The translations under genes and the position numbers were made by a program. A model generated the notes under the pieces. The model made no database searches. It was not told the DNA's origin and saw nothing but the letters and a program-made list of their open reading frames with translations. DNA of 64,000 nt from Amycolatopsis roodepoortensis (GTDB taxonomy: Bacteria > Actinomycetota > Actinomycetes > Mycobacteriales > Pseudonocardiaceae): positions 1,770,758-1,834,757 of the forward strand of contig NZ_JADBEJ010000004.1 of assembly GCF_014873915.1 (NCBI RefSeq), in the 5' to 3' direction. Shown piece by piece: positions 53,284 through 61,266 of the stretch. Position 1 is the stretch's first letter; every line of letters begins with the position of its first letter.

Positions 53284-53664
53284 CTAGTTCCCGCGCGTGA
53301 CCACGACGGGAGCGGTGACTTTAACGGCAGCATGCGAACAGGTATCTGCGTGGCCTAAGTTCCGCAGCTTCTCGCGGTGTTCGATTTCATTGACGACCCA
53401 ATTGAAAAGTTGTTGCCGTGGCATTCCCAAGGCGTCGGCTAGTCGCATGATCGCTGAAACCTTCGTCGGAACTCTTTCGCCGGTCTCATACCTGCTGAGA
53501 GTCTGATATTTCATTCCCGCCTTACGTGCGGTCTTATCTCTCGACCACCGGCGCCATAGTCGAACCCTAGACAACATGACACCAAGGGGAACGTATCGGC
53601 CATCGTCCGTGTTCGGCATATCTAGGTCGACACTGATTTCTGGTCCACTATTTACGGGCGGCAT
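53284..53664 (-). CDS. XRE-family helix-turn-helix regulator
   Basis: The product has 126 residues from ATG 53664; a GTG two codons earlier is possible. The HTH is RDKTARKAGMKYQTLSRYET, followed by GERVPTKVSAIMRLADALGM. The family's usual N-terminal SRVRLWRRWS helix is present. It is the last gene of the cargo operon and overlaps the small membrane protein by 17 bp. It could repress the cargo promoter near 55.1 kb or the host/element switch. Rare codons and a lower GC content set it apart from host genes. Confidence 0.8.
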   Translation of the reverse strand: MPPVNSGPEISVDLDMPNTDDGRYVPLGVMLSRVRLWRRWSRDKTARKAGMKYQTLSRYETGERVPTKVSAIMRLADALGMPRQQLFNWVVNEIEHREKLRNLGHADTCSHAAVKVTAPVVVTRGN

Positions 53665-53965
53665 TATCACTCTTTCGGCGCCTCATCGAGCGCGGAAGTG
53701 CCACTGATTCAGCAAACTTCATGACAAACGGAACGTTTTCAAGCTGCTTCAATATGACCACGACAGGCCAAACTAACCCGACAGCAATGGACAGGACGAC
53801 AGCGCGCCCCTTGGTATGCCCTTGAAACCACTGCCACGGCATCGAGCTAGAAAGATATCGATAAAGGCGCTGAGTAAAATCTATAAACCCAAGAATCCAC
53901 AGGACTAGCGTACAGAAGAAAAAATCGAAATCAGAGGCGAAAGTGAACATGCGTGCAACCCCCAC
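53648..53965 (-). CDS. Small membrane protein of the cargo operon
   Basis: The product has 105 residues from GTG 53965; ATG 53950 is an alternative. It has two hydrophobic segments (FDFFFCTLVLWILGFIDF; AVVLSIAVGLVWPVVVILKQ) and a basic tail (RSMRRRKSDNAARK). No domain recognised. It lies 2 bp after the CxxC mini-protein gene and overlaps the XRE gene, so it is part of the same transcript. Confidence 0.65.
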   Translation of the reverse strand: MGVARMFTFASDFDFFFCTLVLWILGFIDFTQRLYRYLSSSMPWQWFQGHTKGRAVVLSIAVGLVWPVVVILKQLENVPFVMKFAESVALPRSMRRRKSDNAARK

Positions 53966-53967
53966 GA

Positions 53968-54216
53968 CTAGACGGTAAGTTCAGGCAGACTATTAGCGGG
54001 ATCGCTCGCTGGAGTTTTCTGTAAGCAGCCGAAGCAGGGCATTCCGCAGGGAGCTTCAAGCAACTGAAGGACTCCGGGGCCGAATTCTTCTCCGCATAGC
54101 GCCTCCATTCGTTCCGGCTGTACACCATCAGAAGGTGCCCGAAATAGGTGCACCAACCTGCGAGACTCTCCCATCGTTCCGGCGCGCGGACGAGCAAAGA
54201 GCAGTGCGATATCCAT
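53968..54216 (-). CDS. CxxC mini-protein A
   Basis: The product has 82 residues and starts at ATG 54216, sharing one base with the upstream stop. The core M-E-A-LCGEEFGPGVLQLL, then APCGMPCFGCL has three spaced Cys plus C-F-G-C. It has the same plan (LCG-x8-L-x2-P-x-G-x-P-C-x2-C) as the neighbouring protein B. The pattern suggests a small zinc-binding ribbon. Such pairs beside XRE regulators are common in Pseudonocardiaceae as I recall, with no known function. A competing frame (53931-54197) lacks this pattern and overlaps both neighbours more. Confidence 0.68.
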   Translation of the reverse strand: MDIALLFARPRAGTMGESRRLVHLFRAPSDGVQPERMEALCGEEFGPGVLQLLEAPCGMPCFGCLQKTPASDPANSLPELTV

Positions 54217-54566
54217 TAAGAACCCTTCAAAGCATGATGACGTCCGGAATCGACACCGAAAGCTGCAAAGAACCCGGTGCTTTTACGGTGGCGCGTAGGC
54301 TGCCGCATCCGTTGCTCAAATGTTGGCAGGGTGGTTCTCGCGCATAAAACTGTGCGACAATTCAAACAAGGGTTCCCGGGTGGAATAAGCATCGACACAA
54401 CCAGCACTACATGTCCGCACAGTGATTCATATTGGCCACGTGAACCAATCTCGCGTCCGTGTCTCATTTCTTCATCCGTGAGTGCGTGGTCTAGCCCATC
54501 GTGCTGACTCCTGTGCCAGCTAACGAACAGTCCTCCGACATGTCCGGGACGTAGTTCATCACTCAC
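54216..54566 (-). CDS. CxxC mini-protein B
   Basis: The start is GTG 54566 with AGGAG 7 nt upstream, giving 116 residues (VSDELRPGHVGGLFVSWHRS). The core is YESLCGHVVLVVSMLI, then PPGNPCLNCRTVLCA, matching the LCG-x8-L-x2-P-x-G-x-P-C-x2-C plan of protein A. The N-terminal HRSQHDGLDHALTDEEMRHG segment is His/Asp-rich and may bind metal too. A C-terminal ~35 residues is basic. It lies 23 bp after the Imm1-like gene. Confidence 0.68.
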   Translation of the reverse strand: MSDELRPGHVGGLFVSWHRSQHDGLDHALTDEEMRHGREIGSRGQYESLCGHVVLVVSMLIPPGNPCLNCRTVLCARTTLPTFEQRMRQPTRHRKSTGFFAAFGVDSGRHHALKGS

Positions 54567-54589
54567 GGATCTACTCCTGTTGTATTCCC

Positions 54590-55039
54590 TTAGTACTGGT
54601 CGTATGGTCGCCACGGAATGCAGGTGGGCCTCTTTCTCGTCCCCAGCCATTCCAGCAACGCGCTACGTGCATCTGAAATCAGAATTGCCGCCGATCGCGG
54701 AAACACCGAACCTACAGCGCCGTTAAATATCAGATTGACCTCGGGAAGCGGTCGCCTTGGGTTGAACGAGTTTGCGATCGGCATTTCTCCGTCGTCGTTG
54801 TCCATGTAGTTCAAAGCCGCAAAGCCGATCGACGGACGGGCGGTAACTCTAAACTGATGGTTTGGAAACGGCCCCTCCTTACTTGCATAGAACTCGGCTT
54901 CACCGATTGAGAGCGTCGTCTCAGAAGAGATGTGTTCAATCGTCAATATCTCTTCGACAAGCGCAACGGATGCAGTCATTCCGCGCGTGACTCGGCCGAC
55001 GCCAGAAGAAAGCGACGCCGTGACAACCAATGCGTCCAT
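54590..55039 (-). CDS. Imm1-family immunity protein
   Basis: The product has 149 residues and starts at ATG 55039. The C-terminal signature RSAAILISDARSALLEWLGT, then RKRPTCIPWRPYDQY matches the Imm1 consensus (P/A-x-A-x-I-P-x-x-x-A-x-x-A-x-x-x-F-L-x-T-G-x-R-P-T-x-V-x-W). ARPSIGFAALNYMDNDDGEM fits the central strand region. Imm1 proteins neutralise polymorphic toxins, often deaminases. No toxin is encoded next to it, so it is either an orphan that protects the host from rivals or part of a regulatory module. It is first in the five-gene leftward operon. Confidence 0.72.
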   Translation of the reverse strand: MDALVVTASLSSGVGRVTRGMTASVALVEEILTIEHISSETTLSIGEAEFYASKEGPFPNHQFRVTARPSIGFAALNYMDNDDGEMPIANSFNPRRPLPEVNLIFNGAVGSVFPRSAAILISDARSALLEWLGTRKRPTCIPWRPYDQY

Positions 55040-55188
55040 GTCACCGTTTCGGTCGGGTGAAGCCGTTCAGAGCCCCGTTTGGGCTTGCCCGACCTACGCT
55101 CGGCTGGAGCGGCGCGGCGGTCTATATCGACCTGGGCATGCGCCATGCCAGATCCGGCATATCCGCAGGTAGGAGGTCGATCTCGGTA

Positions 55189-55203
55189 GTGTGAGCTTCA
55201 CAC
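55189..55203 (+). promoter_or_regulatory. Dyad GTGTGA-GCT-TCACAC in the divergent region
   Basis: A perfect 6-bp-arm inverted repeat at the middle of the 260-bp region between the Imm1 operon and the zinc-ribbon/TPR regulator. A looser dyad (TAGGTAGGC / GTGCCTAGCTA) follows at about 55228-55256. Both are candidate operators of the element's regulators. Confidence 0.55.
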
Positions 55204-55299
55204 GGTGGTGATGGCACGTAGCGCTAGGTAGGCTGGTCTGAGAGTGCCTAGCTACGCTGGTCAAGGCTGATCGGCCCGAACCTCGGCAAGGGGGACCGC

Positions 55300-56766
55300 A
55301 TGAGTACACCTGGCGGGTCACGGAGCTGCCCGGCGTGCGGGACTTTGCTGGCGGCCGACAACACGGCCCGAATGTGCAGTAAGTGCCTTAGAGAGCAGCG
55401 CGACCAACTCAAAACTCCCCCGGCGCAATTGCGAAACGAGTTCTTCCAAACTGACGAGTTTCGGGCAGCGTTTGCCAGTCAGCACATTGGAAAAGTTTTT
55501 AAGGCTTACCGAAACCATCCGCGTCACCGTCAGTTGTTCGGCAAGGCTCTCAATCAGGAGCTGCTAGGGCGCTGGCTAGGACTCACTCAAGCTCAGGTAA
55601 GCAAGCTTGAGAACGGAAAGCCAGAACAAAACCTCGACTCTCTCCGCAGCTATGCCAAAAAACTGCATCTGCCGCAGCACCTTCTTTGGTTCGACTTCCC
55701 CGGGCAGAGCCGCTTAGCATTTCCACAAACCGCGGAATCAAAGAAACTAATCACTCCAGCCAGTGAGCGCGACGAACTCTTAGTTGTTAACACCGGAATG
55801 GACACGCTCGAACTACTGCGACGGTTGCGAGCATCCGCCATTAATCCGTCAACTATCGATGCGGTAAGCATTACCGTGGAGCAATTGTGCTGCGACTACC
55901 CACACAAGGACGCGCGCACCCTGATGGTTGAAGGCAAAGAGTGGCTAGGCAAGATGACGACACTGCTTGAAAGCCGTCTATCGCTGGCGCAGCACCGTGA
56001 GGTTCTTCAAAAGGCTGGAATGCTGGCGTTGCTCGTTGGTTGCCTCGAATATGACACAGGTGACCGCAACGCGGCGGAGGCAACGCGTCGCATGGCAATG
56101 ACCTTAGGCGAGGAATCCGGAGACCAGGGAATTGTTGGCTGGGCGCATGAAATGCGCGCATGGTTCCACCTTACTGCCGGGAACTTCCGTGCCGTAATAG
56201 CGGCAGCCGAGGAAGGCATTTTGGCGGCACCCTCTCACTCTGTCGCCGTGCAGCTTTACGGCCAACAGGCGAAAGCCTATGCGCGCATGGGAAAGCCTGA
56301 TGAGGTTCGCCAAGCGTTGGACGCTGGCAGCACCCTCTTGGATCAGCTTCCTTTTCCAGAGCGTCCAGACAATCATTTCGTGGTCGATCCCGACAAGTGG
56401 GATTTCTACGCAATGGATACCTATCGGATTGTAGGCGAGGACCAACTCGCGCAGCGGAACGCAGAAGAAGTTATTCGTCGGGGCGTTAGCCCCGAAGGGG
56501 AACAGTTGTCCCCCATGCGTATCGCCGAAGCTGAGTTGACTCTCGCAGTCATTGCGGCAAGGCGCGGTGAGGTCGAGGAAGCGGCGGGGCTGGGAATTCA
56601 GGCGCTCCGCAGTGGCCGCCAGAGTCGTCCAACGTTGCTGATGGTCTCGACTGAACTGGAAGACGAGCTAGCGACCTACGGAAATGGTGCAGGCAGGGAC
56701 TTCCGCGACCTGCTCGCAGAGGTCAAGCGTCCCGCAAACGGGAACATTCCCGCCGAGAATATTTAG
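55300..56766 (+). CDS. Zinc-ribbon/XRE/TPR regulator, probable master regulator of the element
   Basis: The product has 488 residues, start ATG 55300 with AAGGGGGA 4 nt upstream. An N-terminal zinc ribbon has C-P-A-C and C-S-K-C. An XRE-like HTH follows near residues 90-115 (LGRWLGLTQAQVSKLENGKP). A long helical C-terminus is made of TPR-like repeats (AGMLALLVGCLEYDTGDRNA; RAWFHLTAGNFRAVIAAAEE; QAKAYARMGKPDEVRQALDA). This is the layout of actinobacterial XRE-TPR regulators that may respond to a peptide or small ligand. It is divergent from the cargo operon and upstream of the transfer genes. Confidence 0.82.
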   Translation: MSTPGGSRSCPACGTLLAADNTARMCSKCLREQRDQLKTPPAQLRNEFFQTDEFRAAFASQHIGKVFKAYRNHPRHRQLFGKALNQELLGRWLGLTQAQVSKLENGKPEQNLDSLRSYAKKLHLPQHLLWFDFPGQSRLAFPQTAESKKLITPASERDELLVVNTGMDTLELLRRLRASAINPSTIDAVSITVEQLCCDYPHKDARTLMVEGKEWLGKMTTLLESRLSLAQHREVLQKAGMLALLVGCLEYDTGDRNAAEATRRMAMTLGEESGDQGIVGWAHEMRAWFHLTAGNFRAVIAAAEEGILAAPSHSVAVQLYGQQAKAYARMGKPDEVRQALDAGSTLLDQLPFPERPDNHFVVDPDKWDFYAMDTYRIVGEDQLAQRNAEEVIRRGVSPEGEQLSPMRIAEAELTLAVIAARRGEVEEAAGLGIQALRSGRQSRPTLLMVSTELEDELATYGNGAGRDFRDLLAEVKRPANGNIPAENI

Positions 56767-56775
56767 GTAGCTTTA

Positions 56776-56841
56776 TATTCCTTGTCGGAATACTCGATCA
56801 AATTTGCGCGCTGCCGACCTGCATCTATTCCAGGGTGGAAT
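56776..56841 (+). promoter_or_regulatory. Two identical-type operators TATTCC-N5-GGAATA before the transfer operon
   Basis: TATTCCTTGTCGGAATA (56776-56792) and TATTCCAGGGTGGAATA (56825-56841) share both 6-bp arms exactly, with centres 49 bp apart. A TTGACA follows at about 56855. They lie between the regulator stop and the excisionase start, so they very likely control the xis-whiB-spd-tra operon. A half-site (TATTCC) also occurs at about 54582, before mini-protein B. Confidence 0.75.
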
Positions 56842-56947
56842 AGTTTATTTCAGCGTTGACATAGTTGTTTTGCTGCCTCGGCGCCTTACTTGATGGCAGC
56901 GGCTCGCAATCCCGCGAGTCGCAGCCGATAGTAAGGATCCAATAATC

Positions 56948-57142
56948 ATGAGTAACGCAATGCAAAGTGCCGGTTCTCCGGCGTTTCTTTCGATCCGTCA
57001 GGCCGCATGGATTCTCGGTGTCGCGGAGTCCAGTGTGTGCCGTGCTATCCGTGTCGGCACGCTCCGCGCTGAGCGTCGCCGATCACGGCTCGTCGTTCCC
57101 GTCACCGAACTGTGGCGTGTGTTCGGTGGTGGTGCGCGATGA
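56948..57142 (+). CDS. Excisionase-like MerR/HTH_17 protein
   Basis: The product has 64 residues, ATG 56948 after AAGGA. FLSIRQAAWILGVAESSVCR, then AIRVGTLRAERRRSRLVVPV is a winged HTH of the helix_turn_helix_17 type, used by Xis proteins and many plasmid regulators. It is first in the rightward operon. With a serine integrase the directionality factor may be a different protein, so the role as excisionase is tentative. The stop overlaps the WhiB-like start (ATGA). Confidence 0.78.
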   Translation: MSNAMQSAGSPAFLSIRQAAWILGVAESSVCRAIRVGTLRAERRRSRLVVPVTELWRVFGGGAR

Positions 57143-57459
57143 CTGAGGACGAATACACGGAGTTGGCTGCCGGGCTTGATCGATTGTCGGCAGTGCCGGA
57201 TGAGGTGCTGTCCGCTGTGGTGTCCCGGGATGGTCTGTGTTTGTGGGCGTTCGATCGGAGTGACTTTCCTGCGGGTGAGACGGACAGGGCGACGGCGGCA
57301 CGGATGTGTGCCGGGTGCCCGGTGGTTGATGAGTGTTTGGAACTGGACTTGCGCACGGCTGGTGAGAACACGGTCGGTGTGTGGGGCGCGCTGCCGGATA
57401 CCGATCGGCGGGCACTGTTCCCGGTGTGGCTGCGTCGTCGGGGTGGTGAGGTCCGATGA
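57139..57459 (+). CDS. WhiB-like protein carried by the element
   Basis: The product has 106 residues from ATG 57139. The cysteines are one in DGLCLWAFD and ARMCAGCPVVDECLELDL (C-x22-C-x2-C-x5-C). VGVWGALPDTDRRAL is the turn and start of the basic region. Host WhiB proteins control differentiation and redox response; WhiB genes on phages and elements can interfere with them. The acidic/hydrophobic N-terminus differs from host WhiB4 in this window. It overlaps both neighbours in the transfer operon. Confidence 0.85.
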   Translation: MTEDEYTELAAGLDRLSAVPDEVLSAVVSRDGLCLWAFDRSDFPAGETDRATAARMCAGCPVVDECLELDLRTAGENTVGVWGALPDTDRRALFPVWLRRRGGEVR

Positions 57460-57794
57460 CGGTCTCTCTGTCGACGACGCAGATTCTGGCCGGGGCTGGT
57501 GTCCTGGTGTTGCTGTTCACGGTCTGGCGGGCCAGTGCCCGCAAGGCGCGGGCGGCGGCCGACGCGGCACGGGCTAGCGCCCGGGTGGTGTCGCTGGCCG
57601 GACGGGTGCTGTTCACGGGTGCCGCGTTCGTGGGCGTTCAGTGGCTGGTGATCACGCACCCGGGTAGCCCGCTGCTGCTGCTCGTGGTGCTGGCGGTGCC
57701 GGACCTGATCGCGGCCCATGTCCTAACGCGGGCGCTGACGGTGACCACACTGGACGCTCCGACCATAAGGCGTCGGGGTGGTGGTCAACGATGA
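57456..57794 (+). CDS. Small Spd-like membrane protein
   Basis: The product has 112 residues with two to three hydrophobic segments (TTQILAGAGVLVLLFTVWRA; VLFTGAAFVGVQWLVI; LLLLVVLAVPDLIAAHVLTR) and a basic C-terminus. ATGA overlaps on both sides (57456, 57791) tie it into the transfer operon. Position and topology resemble the spread proteins of Streptomyces elements, which help intramycelial plasmid movement. There is no sequence-level match I can name. Confidence 0.65.
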   Translation: MTVSLSTTQILAGAGVLVLLFTVWRASARKARAAADAARASARVVSLAGRVLFTGAAFVGVQWLVITHPGSPLLLLVVLAVPDLIAAHVLTRALTVTTLDAPTIRRRGGGQR

Positions 57795-58552
57795 CCACGA
57801 ACGCTGATCGGATGGCGCGGGACGCTGCCGACGCCGCCGAGGTTCGGCGCTGGCAGTCCCACCCGGACGTGATCGCGTGGCGGGTGGAGCGTGTCCGCCG
57901 TCAGGTTGACCGCCTGTGCTGGGCCGGGATCGTACTCGGGTTGGCGTTCACGACGGCGAACGTTCAGTGGTTCGCCGCCGCTGGCGCCGAGGTGGGTTCG
58001 CTGCCGTGGCTGACGGCATGGCTGCTGGACCCGACGGTGTGTCTGGTCCTGCTGGCCATCCTGCGGGCCGAACAGATCACCGCGCGGTACCAGGTCCACA
58101 CCGGACGGTGGGTGCGTGCGGCGAAGTGGCTCACGCTGGCGGCCACGTATGTCATGAACACGTGGTCATCGTGGGCGGCCGGGTCACCTGCTGGGGTGGT
58201 GCTGCACTCGGTGCCCCCGGTGGTGGTGTTCGTGGCCGCCGAGGCGGTCACCGACCTGCGGGACAAGCTCACCGACGCGGTTCACGTCGCGGTCTCCACG
58301 TCCATGGACCGCACGCAGGTTCATGAACCGCCCGTGGCCGAACCGGCCGCGACCGTGGCCGAGGTGGCGCGGCCGGAACGGCGGAAACTGTTCGCCGACT
58401 ATCTGGCCGATGCGCGGGCCGTGTGGTCGGCGGAGGTGGAGATCACTCCGGCATGGGTGCGGGAAGCCACCGGGTGTTCGCGTGGTCTGTCGTCCCGGCT
58501 GGCCGCCGCGCTGGCGGCCGAGGTGGCCGAGGGGGTGCGCCATGACCAGTGA
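57791..58552 (+). CDS. DUF2637/SpdB-like membrane protein
   Basis: The product has 253 residues. Four hydrophobic segments occur at about residues 45-145 (WAGIVLGLAFTTANVQWFAA; WLLDPTVCLVLLAILRAEQI; LTLAATYVMNTWSSWAAG; VLHSVPPVVVFVAAEAVTDL), the pattern of DUF2637/SpdB. A cytosolic C-terminal helical part follows (LFADYLADARAVWSAEVEIT; TGCSRGLSSRLAAALAAEV) that could bind DNA. It overlaps the translocase by 11 bp. It is probably a transfer or spread function in the membrane next to TraB. Confidence 0.75.
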   Translation: MTTNADRMARDAADAAEVRRWQSHPDVIAWRVERVRRQVDRLCWAGIVLGLAFTTANVQWFAAAGAEVGSLPWLTAWLLDPTVCLVLLAILRAEQITARYQVHTGRWVRAAKWLTLAATYVMNTWSSWAAGSPAGVVLHSVPPVVVFVAAEAVTDLRDKLTDAVHVAVSTSMDRTQVHEPPVAEPAATVAEVARPERRKLFADYLADARAVWSAEVEITPAWVREATGCSRGLSSRLAAALAAEVAEGVRHDQ

Positions 58553-60782
58553 TCCGGGAAAGTCCGCTGTGGAGCGTGCCGGGTCGCGCGCCGTCGAACA
58601 CGTCGGGCCGATCCTTGACGGCGAGTTGGTGGATGACACGTTGCCGCAGCCACGTCGGCGGACGGTGCGGCGCCGTGTCGGCCGGTGGCTGCGTCGGGTG
58701 TGGCAGTCCGCGCCGGTGGTGCGGGCGCGGTCTCTGGCCGCCTACCGCGTCCGGCAGGCTCCGCGCGATGTGGTGCGGCTGGTCTGGTTCGTGGCGCGCG
58801 GCATGTGGCGGTGGCTGCTGAAATTCTGGCAGTGGGCCACGTACGCCGACCTGCGGGCGGACGCACGGCGGGCACGGCTGGCAGGCGACGCGGAAGCACG
58901 CCGCGCCGCGCAGGAGTTGATCCGTTCCGACGCGACGGCACGGTGGGCAAAGGTCGGTATCGCCGTTCGACGGTTCGTGATCGCGGTGCGGGTGGCCGCG
59001 CCGGTGGTGGCGGTGTTGTGGGCGGTGGCCGCGTTCATGGAACGGGCGGACATGTGGACGTGGCTGGCCGAGGTCTACAACGGACTCGACGCGGCATGGT
59101 CCGTGCTGGTGTTCCTCGGGCCGGTGGTGTTGTGGGTGCTGCCGTTGGCGGTCGTGGTCGCTGCCGCGTTCGAGGGACGCGACCGGACCCCGGGCGCAGG
59201 GTGGCTCGTGCAGCCGGACCGGGACGACGCGGATTCGTGGATTGACGAACGGATGATCTCCCGCGCGTTGGCTCACCTCGGTATCGCTCCGCTGGACAAG
59301 TTCTACCGCGACGGCGGAGAACTCGTGTACACGGTGGCCGCCCGCAAGGACGGCGACGGCACCGCCGCGCAGATCCGGTTGCCGATGGGTGTCACGGCCG
59401 ACATGGTGGCCGCGCGCCGATCCAGGTTGGCGGCGAACCTCGGGCGCTCGGCGCTGGAAACCTGGCCTACCAAAGGAGAAGAGGACGGAATCCTTGATCT
59501 GTGGATCGCTGACAAGGGTGCCCGCGGCGCCGGCGACTGGCCCCTGGTCCACGAAGGACAGACGGATATTTTCGAGGGCGTTCCGTTCGGGCTTTCCCAA
59601 CGTGGCACGGTAATCAACGCTCCGCTGATCGGGGTCAACTGGCTGATTGGCGGACGCCCGGGACAGGGCAAGTCATCCGCGCTCCGCACGCTCATGCTCG
59701 GCGCGGCACTCGACCCGACCGCCGAACTGTGGGCGTTCGTGATGGGCGAGTCTCCGGACTTCGCTCCGTTCGAACCCCGGTTATCCCGCTACCGCATGGG
59801 AATGGACGACACCGTCGCCGAGGCAGCGACACAAGCGCTGGCGGACTTGCTGACCGAAATGGAGCGACGCGGCAAGACGCTCGGCGAACAACCCGGGCGG
59901 CCGCCGAAGGTCTCACGCAAGCTTGCCGACAAGCGCAGCCTCGGGTTGCACCCGCTGGTGGTCGGGATCGATGAGTGTCACGAGTTGTTCCAGCATCCCA
60001 AGTTCGGAAAGCGGGCGGCGGAGATGGCGGTGCGGCTGATCAAACGCGGCCGCAAGTACGGTGTCGTACTCCTGCTGGCCACGCAGTCGCCCACCAAGGA
60101 CAGCATTCCTAGGGAGATCACGCGCAACGTCGCGTGTGGTGTGGCGTTCTCGGTGGCCGATCAGGTCGCCAACGACGGGCTACTCGGATCGGGGAAGTAC
60201 GCGGCCGGTATCCGCGCGACAGATCTTCGGATCAACACTGACCGGGGAACCTGTGTCGCGGTCGGCATCACCGATGAGATTTTCGAGTTGGTGCGCACGT
60301 TCTATGTGCCGTTCGAGGACGGGGCCGACGACGTGACACCGGTTATCGCCCGCGCTATGGCGTCCATTGAGGACGCCGGGCGGGCGGTGGAAACAGCGGA
60401 GCGAATCGAGATTGAGGCGGCTCCGGTGGACCACCTCGCCGACATTGCGCACGTGCTCGGCGGCGAACAGCGGGTGCGGACACAGACCGTGCTCACCCGC
60501 CTTGCCGAGTTCAACGCGGACGAGTACGAACCGTGGGCGTTCGCCGACCTGAAAGCAGTGCTGACCGATCACGGGCAACGGCTCCGCAAGGTGCGCGGGC
60601 TGATGTACGTCCACGCCGACGACGTGGCCGCCGCCCGCCGACAGGCACGCGGGGAGGCAACGGGGGAAGCACCAGAGACCGGGGGAGTTCTCCCCCTAGC
60701 CTCCCCCGACCAAGATCCCTCGGTTGACCAGGGAGAACACCCCGGGGGGAGGCGGGGGAATGCCACCACCGAAGACCCGTAA
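58542..60782 (+). CDS. FtsK/SpoIIIE-type DNA translocase (TraB/TraSA-like)
   Basis: The start ATG 58542 gives 746 residues. Two TM segments lie near residues 145-215 (RFVIAVRVAAPVVAVLWAVA; SVLVFLGPVVLWVLPLAVVV). The ATPase has Walker A GGRPGQGKSSALRT near residue 370 and Walker B LVVGIDECHELFQHP near 472. Then come GVVLLLATQSPTKDSIPREI and SVADQVANDGLLGSGKYAAG. Actinomycete TraB proteins move double-stranded DNA between hyphae as single hexameric pumps. The C-terminal winged-helix-like part (TVLTRLAEFNADEYEPWAFA) may recognise a clt locus. Confidence 0.9.
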   Translation: MTSDPGKSAVERAGSRAVEHVGPILDGELVDDTLPQPRRRTVRRRVGRWLRRVWQSAPVVRARSLAAYRVRQAPRDVVRLVWFVARGMWRWLLKFWQWATYADLRADARRARLAGDAEARRAAQELIRSDATARWAKVGIAVRRFVIAVRVAAPVVAVLWAVAAFMERADMWTWLAEVYNGLDAAWSVLVFLGPVVLWVLPLAVVVAAAFEGRDRTPGAGWLVQPDRDDADSWIDERMISRALAHLGIAPLDKFYRDGGELVYTVAARKDGDGTAAQIRLPMGVTADMVAARRSRLAANLGRSALETWPTKGEEDGILDLWIADKGARGAGDWPLVHEGQTDIFEGVPFGLSQRGTVINAPLIGVNWLIGGRPGQGKSSALRTLMLGAALDPTAELWAFVMGESPDFAPFEPRLSRYRMGMDDTVAEAATQALADLLTEMERRGKTLGEQPGRPPKVSRKLADKRSLGLHPLVVGIDECHELFQHPKFGKRAAEMAVRLIKRGRKYGVVLLLATQSPTKDSIPREITRNVACGVAFSVADQVANDGLLGSGKYAAGIRATDLRINTDRGTCVAVGITDEIFELVRTFYVPFEDGADDVTPVIARAMASIEDAGRAVETAERIEIEAAPVDHLADIAHVLGGEQRVRTQTVLTRLAEFNADEYEPWAFADLKAVLTDHGQRLRKVRGLMYVHADDVAAARRQARGEATGEAPETGGVLPLASPDQDPSVDQGEHPGGRRGNATTEDP

Positions 60783-61227
60783 ACCGCCCGAAACCAGGGG
60801 ACTCGACACCACCTTTGGTGCCTTCCCCCACTCCCCCCGACCAGCGACCGCAGACACCCGCTCGAAAGGCAGCGACCATGACCACGACGCCGACAAATCC
60901 GAGGACGGACACGGCACCGCAGACGGCCGACCTGACACACCGGACGGTGACCACGCCGACGGCCCGCAGAACGCGGATCAGACAGATGCGGACTCAGCCC
61001 GCGACGGCAGACAGGGCACCACCGCCGGGGGCGCCCAGAGGGGCGTAGACGGCTCCGCACTGTCGACGGCGGGTCATCGGCCCGACGTGGGGCGCGTGAT
61101 GCTCAAGACGACGCCAGAGGGCGCGACGTGGGTGCTGGTCGAGGGCTCCGACTTCGCGGAGCTGGCCGAGAGGATCAACGCCGTATACGACGCCCTGACC
61201 CGCTCGCAGCGCGGTGACCAGCACTGA
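60724..61227 (+). CDS. Hypothetical protein with an acidic His/Asp-rich N-terminus
   Basis: The frame is open for 167 residues and overlaps the translocase end by 59 bp. The start is uncertain. The N-terminal two thirds is low complexity (GSDHDHDADKSEDGHGTADG). The C-terminal ~45 residues look ordered (VMLKTTPEGATWVLVEGSDF, then AELAERINAVYDAL). An alternative short frame begins at ATG 60878 and ends at 61048. The ordered end suggests that the longer frame is used. Function unknown. Confidence 0.45.
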   Translation: MTRENTPGGGGGMPPPKTRKPPETRGLDTTFGAFPHSPRPATADTRSKGSDHDHDADKSEDGHGTADGRPDTPDGDHADGPQNADQTDADSARDGRQGTTAGGAQRGVDGSALSTAGHRPDVGRVMLKTTPEGATWVLVEGSDFAELAERINAVYDALTRSQRGDQH

Positions 61228-61266
61228 TAGGTGGCGTCCCGGGTGATCCGGGCGCATCCTGACTAG

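Noticed and set aside
53931..54197. 88-residue frame competing with CxxC mini-protein A
   Set aside because: It lacks the LCG...PCxxC pattern shared with its neighbour and overlaps the downstream membrane-protein gene, whereas the 54216 start is coupled to the upstream stop.
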